From Actinomycetota bacterium (GTDB taxonomy: Bacteria; Actinomycetota; Geothermincolia; Fen-727; Anoxymicrobiaceae): a DNA stretch of 5,430 bases. Positions 5,330 to 5,430 of this stretch are shown one piece after another (position 1 is the stretch's first letter; every line of letters begins with the position of its first letter). Below the pieces are notes generated by a model. The model did not search any database. It was not told the DNA's origin and saw only the letters and a list, made by a program, of their open reading frames with translations. The stretch is from the NCBI GenBank assembly GCA_016649525.1, contig JAENXM010000126.1, forward strand, positions 1 through 5,430. Direction: 5' to 3'. The position numbers and the translations under genes were made by a program.

Positions 5330-5430
5330 ATGAGGATTCTGATAATCGAGGATGACCGCAAAATAGCCAGGGCAATCAAGAAAGGGCTCGAGCACGAGGC
5401 GTTCGCGGTCGATATCGCGACCGATTACGA
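5330..5430 (+). CDS. OmpR-family response regulator, N-terminal fragment
   Basis: The first 33 codons are visible and the frame runs off the window. The start MRILIIEDDRKIARAIKKGL matches the first beta strand and helix of a CheY-like receiver domain. Glu7, Asp8 and Asp9 form the acidic cluster, with Asp8 and Asp9 the usual metal ligands. The phosphoacceptor aspartate, expected near residue 51, lies beyond the window. The spelling IEDDRKIARAIKKGLE followed by AFAVDIA is typical of OmpR/PhoB-type two-component regulators, which carry a C-terminal winged-helix DNA-binding domain, not visible here. Such genes are commonly followed by a sensor histidine kinase. The ATG has only a weak RBS (GGTGAG, 5312-5317, or GGGTAG, 5322-5327). 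The receiver domain is sure; the OmpR subclass is likely. Confidence 0.9.
   Translation, partial: MRILIIEDDRKIARAIKKGLEHEAFAVDIATDY

Overview
The window is GC-rich bacterial DNA. Bacterial origin is supported by purine-rich Shine-Dalgarno sequences, GTG and TTG starts, and an OmpR-type response regulator. The genes combine high GC with frequent ATA (Ile) and AGG (Arg) codons, which recalls some deep-branching Actinomycetota and some Deltaproteobacteria or Firmicutes. The sequence alone does not settle the phylum. Every recognisable gene is chromosomal in style. I see no transposase, CRISPR array, tRNA, rRNA or phage gene.

Layout. The left part (1-3137) reads leftwards. From right to left it holds an ABC-2 type exporter pair, with the ATPase at 2154-3137 and the permease at 1394-2161 overlapping by 8 bp (ATGAATGA). 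A 109-bp gap with nested inverted repeats follows, then a GTG-started FGGY-family kinase (1284 to beyond base 1) that resembles glycerol kinase along its length but has lost two of the glycerol-contacting residues. The right part reads rightwards from a divergent spacer at 3138-3340. It holds a metallo-beta-lactamase-fold hydrolase of the alkyl-sulfatase-dimerisation type (3341-4579), a 122-residue single-pass membrane protein with a Pro/Gln/Thr-rich tail (4670-5038), and a 291-bp non-coding stretch with a strong hairpin (5106-5177) and a plausible extended -10 promoter. The first 33 codons of an OmpR-family response regulator (5330 onward) close the window.

How the genes may work together. 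The ATPase and permease are almost certainly one export machine. The kinase is on the same strand downstream but has its own structured leader and may be separately controlled. The hydrolase is divergent from the transporter; no sequence evidence links it to the transporter's cargo. The small membrane protein lies upstream of a two-component regulator, which makes a role in envelope sensing possible but unproven.

I do not see a clearly new multi-gene system. The points most worth a second look are the altered substrate pocket of the glycerol-kinase-like protein, the 72-bp hairpin element at 5106-5177, and the nested palindromes upstream of the kinase.
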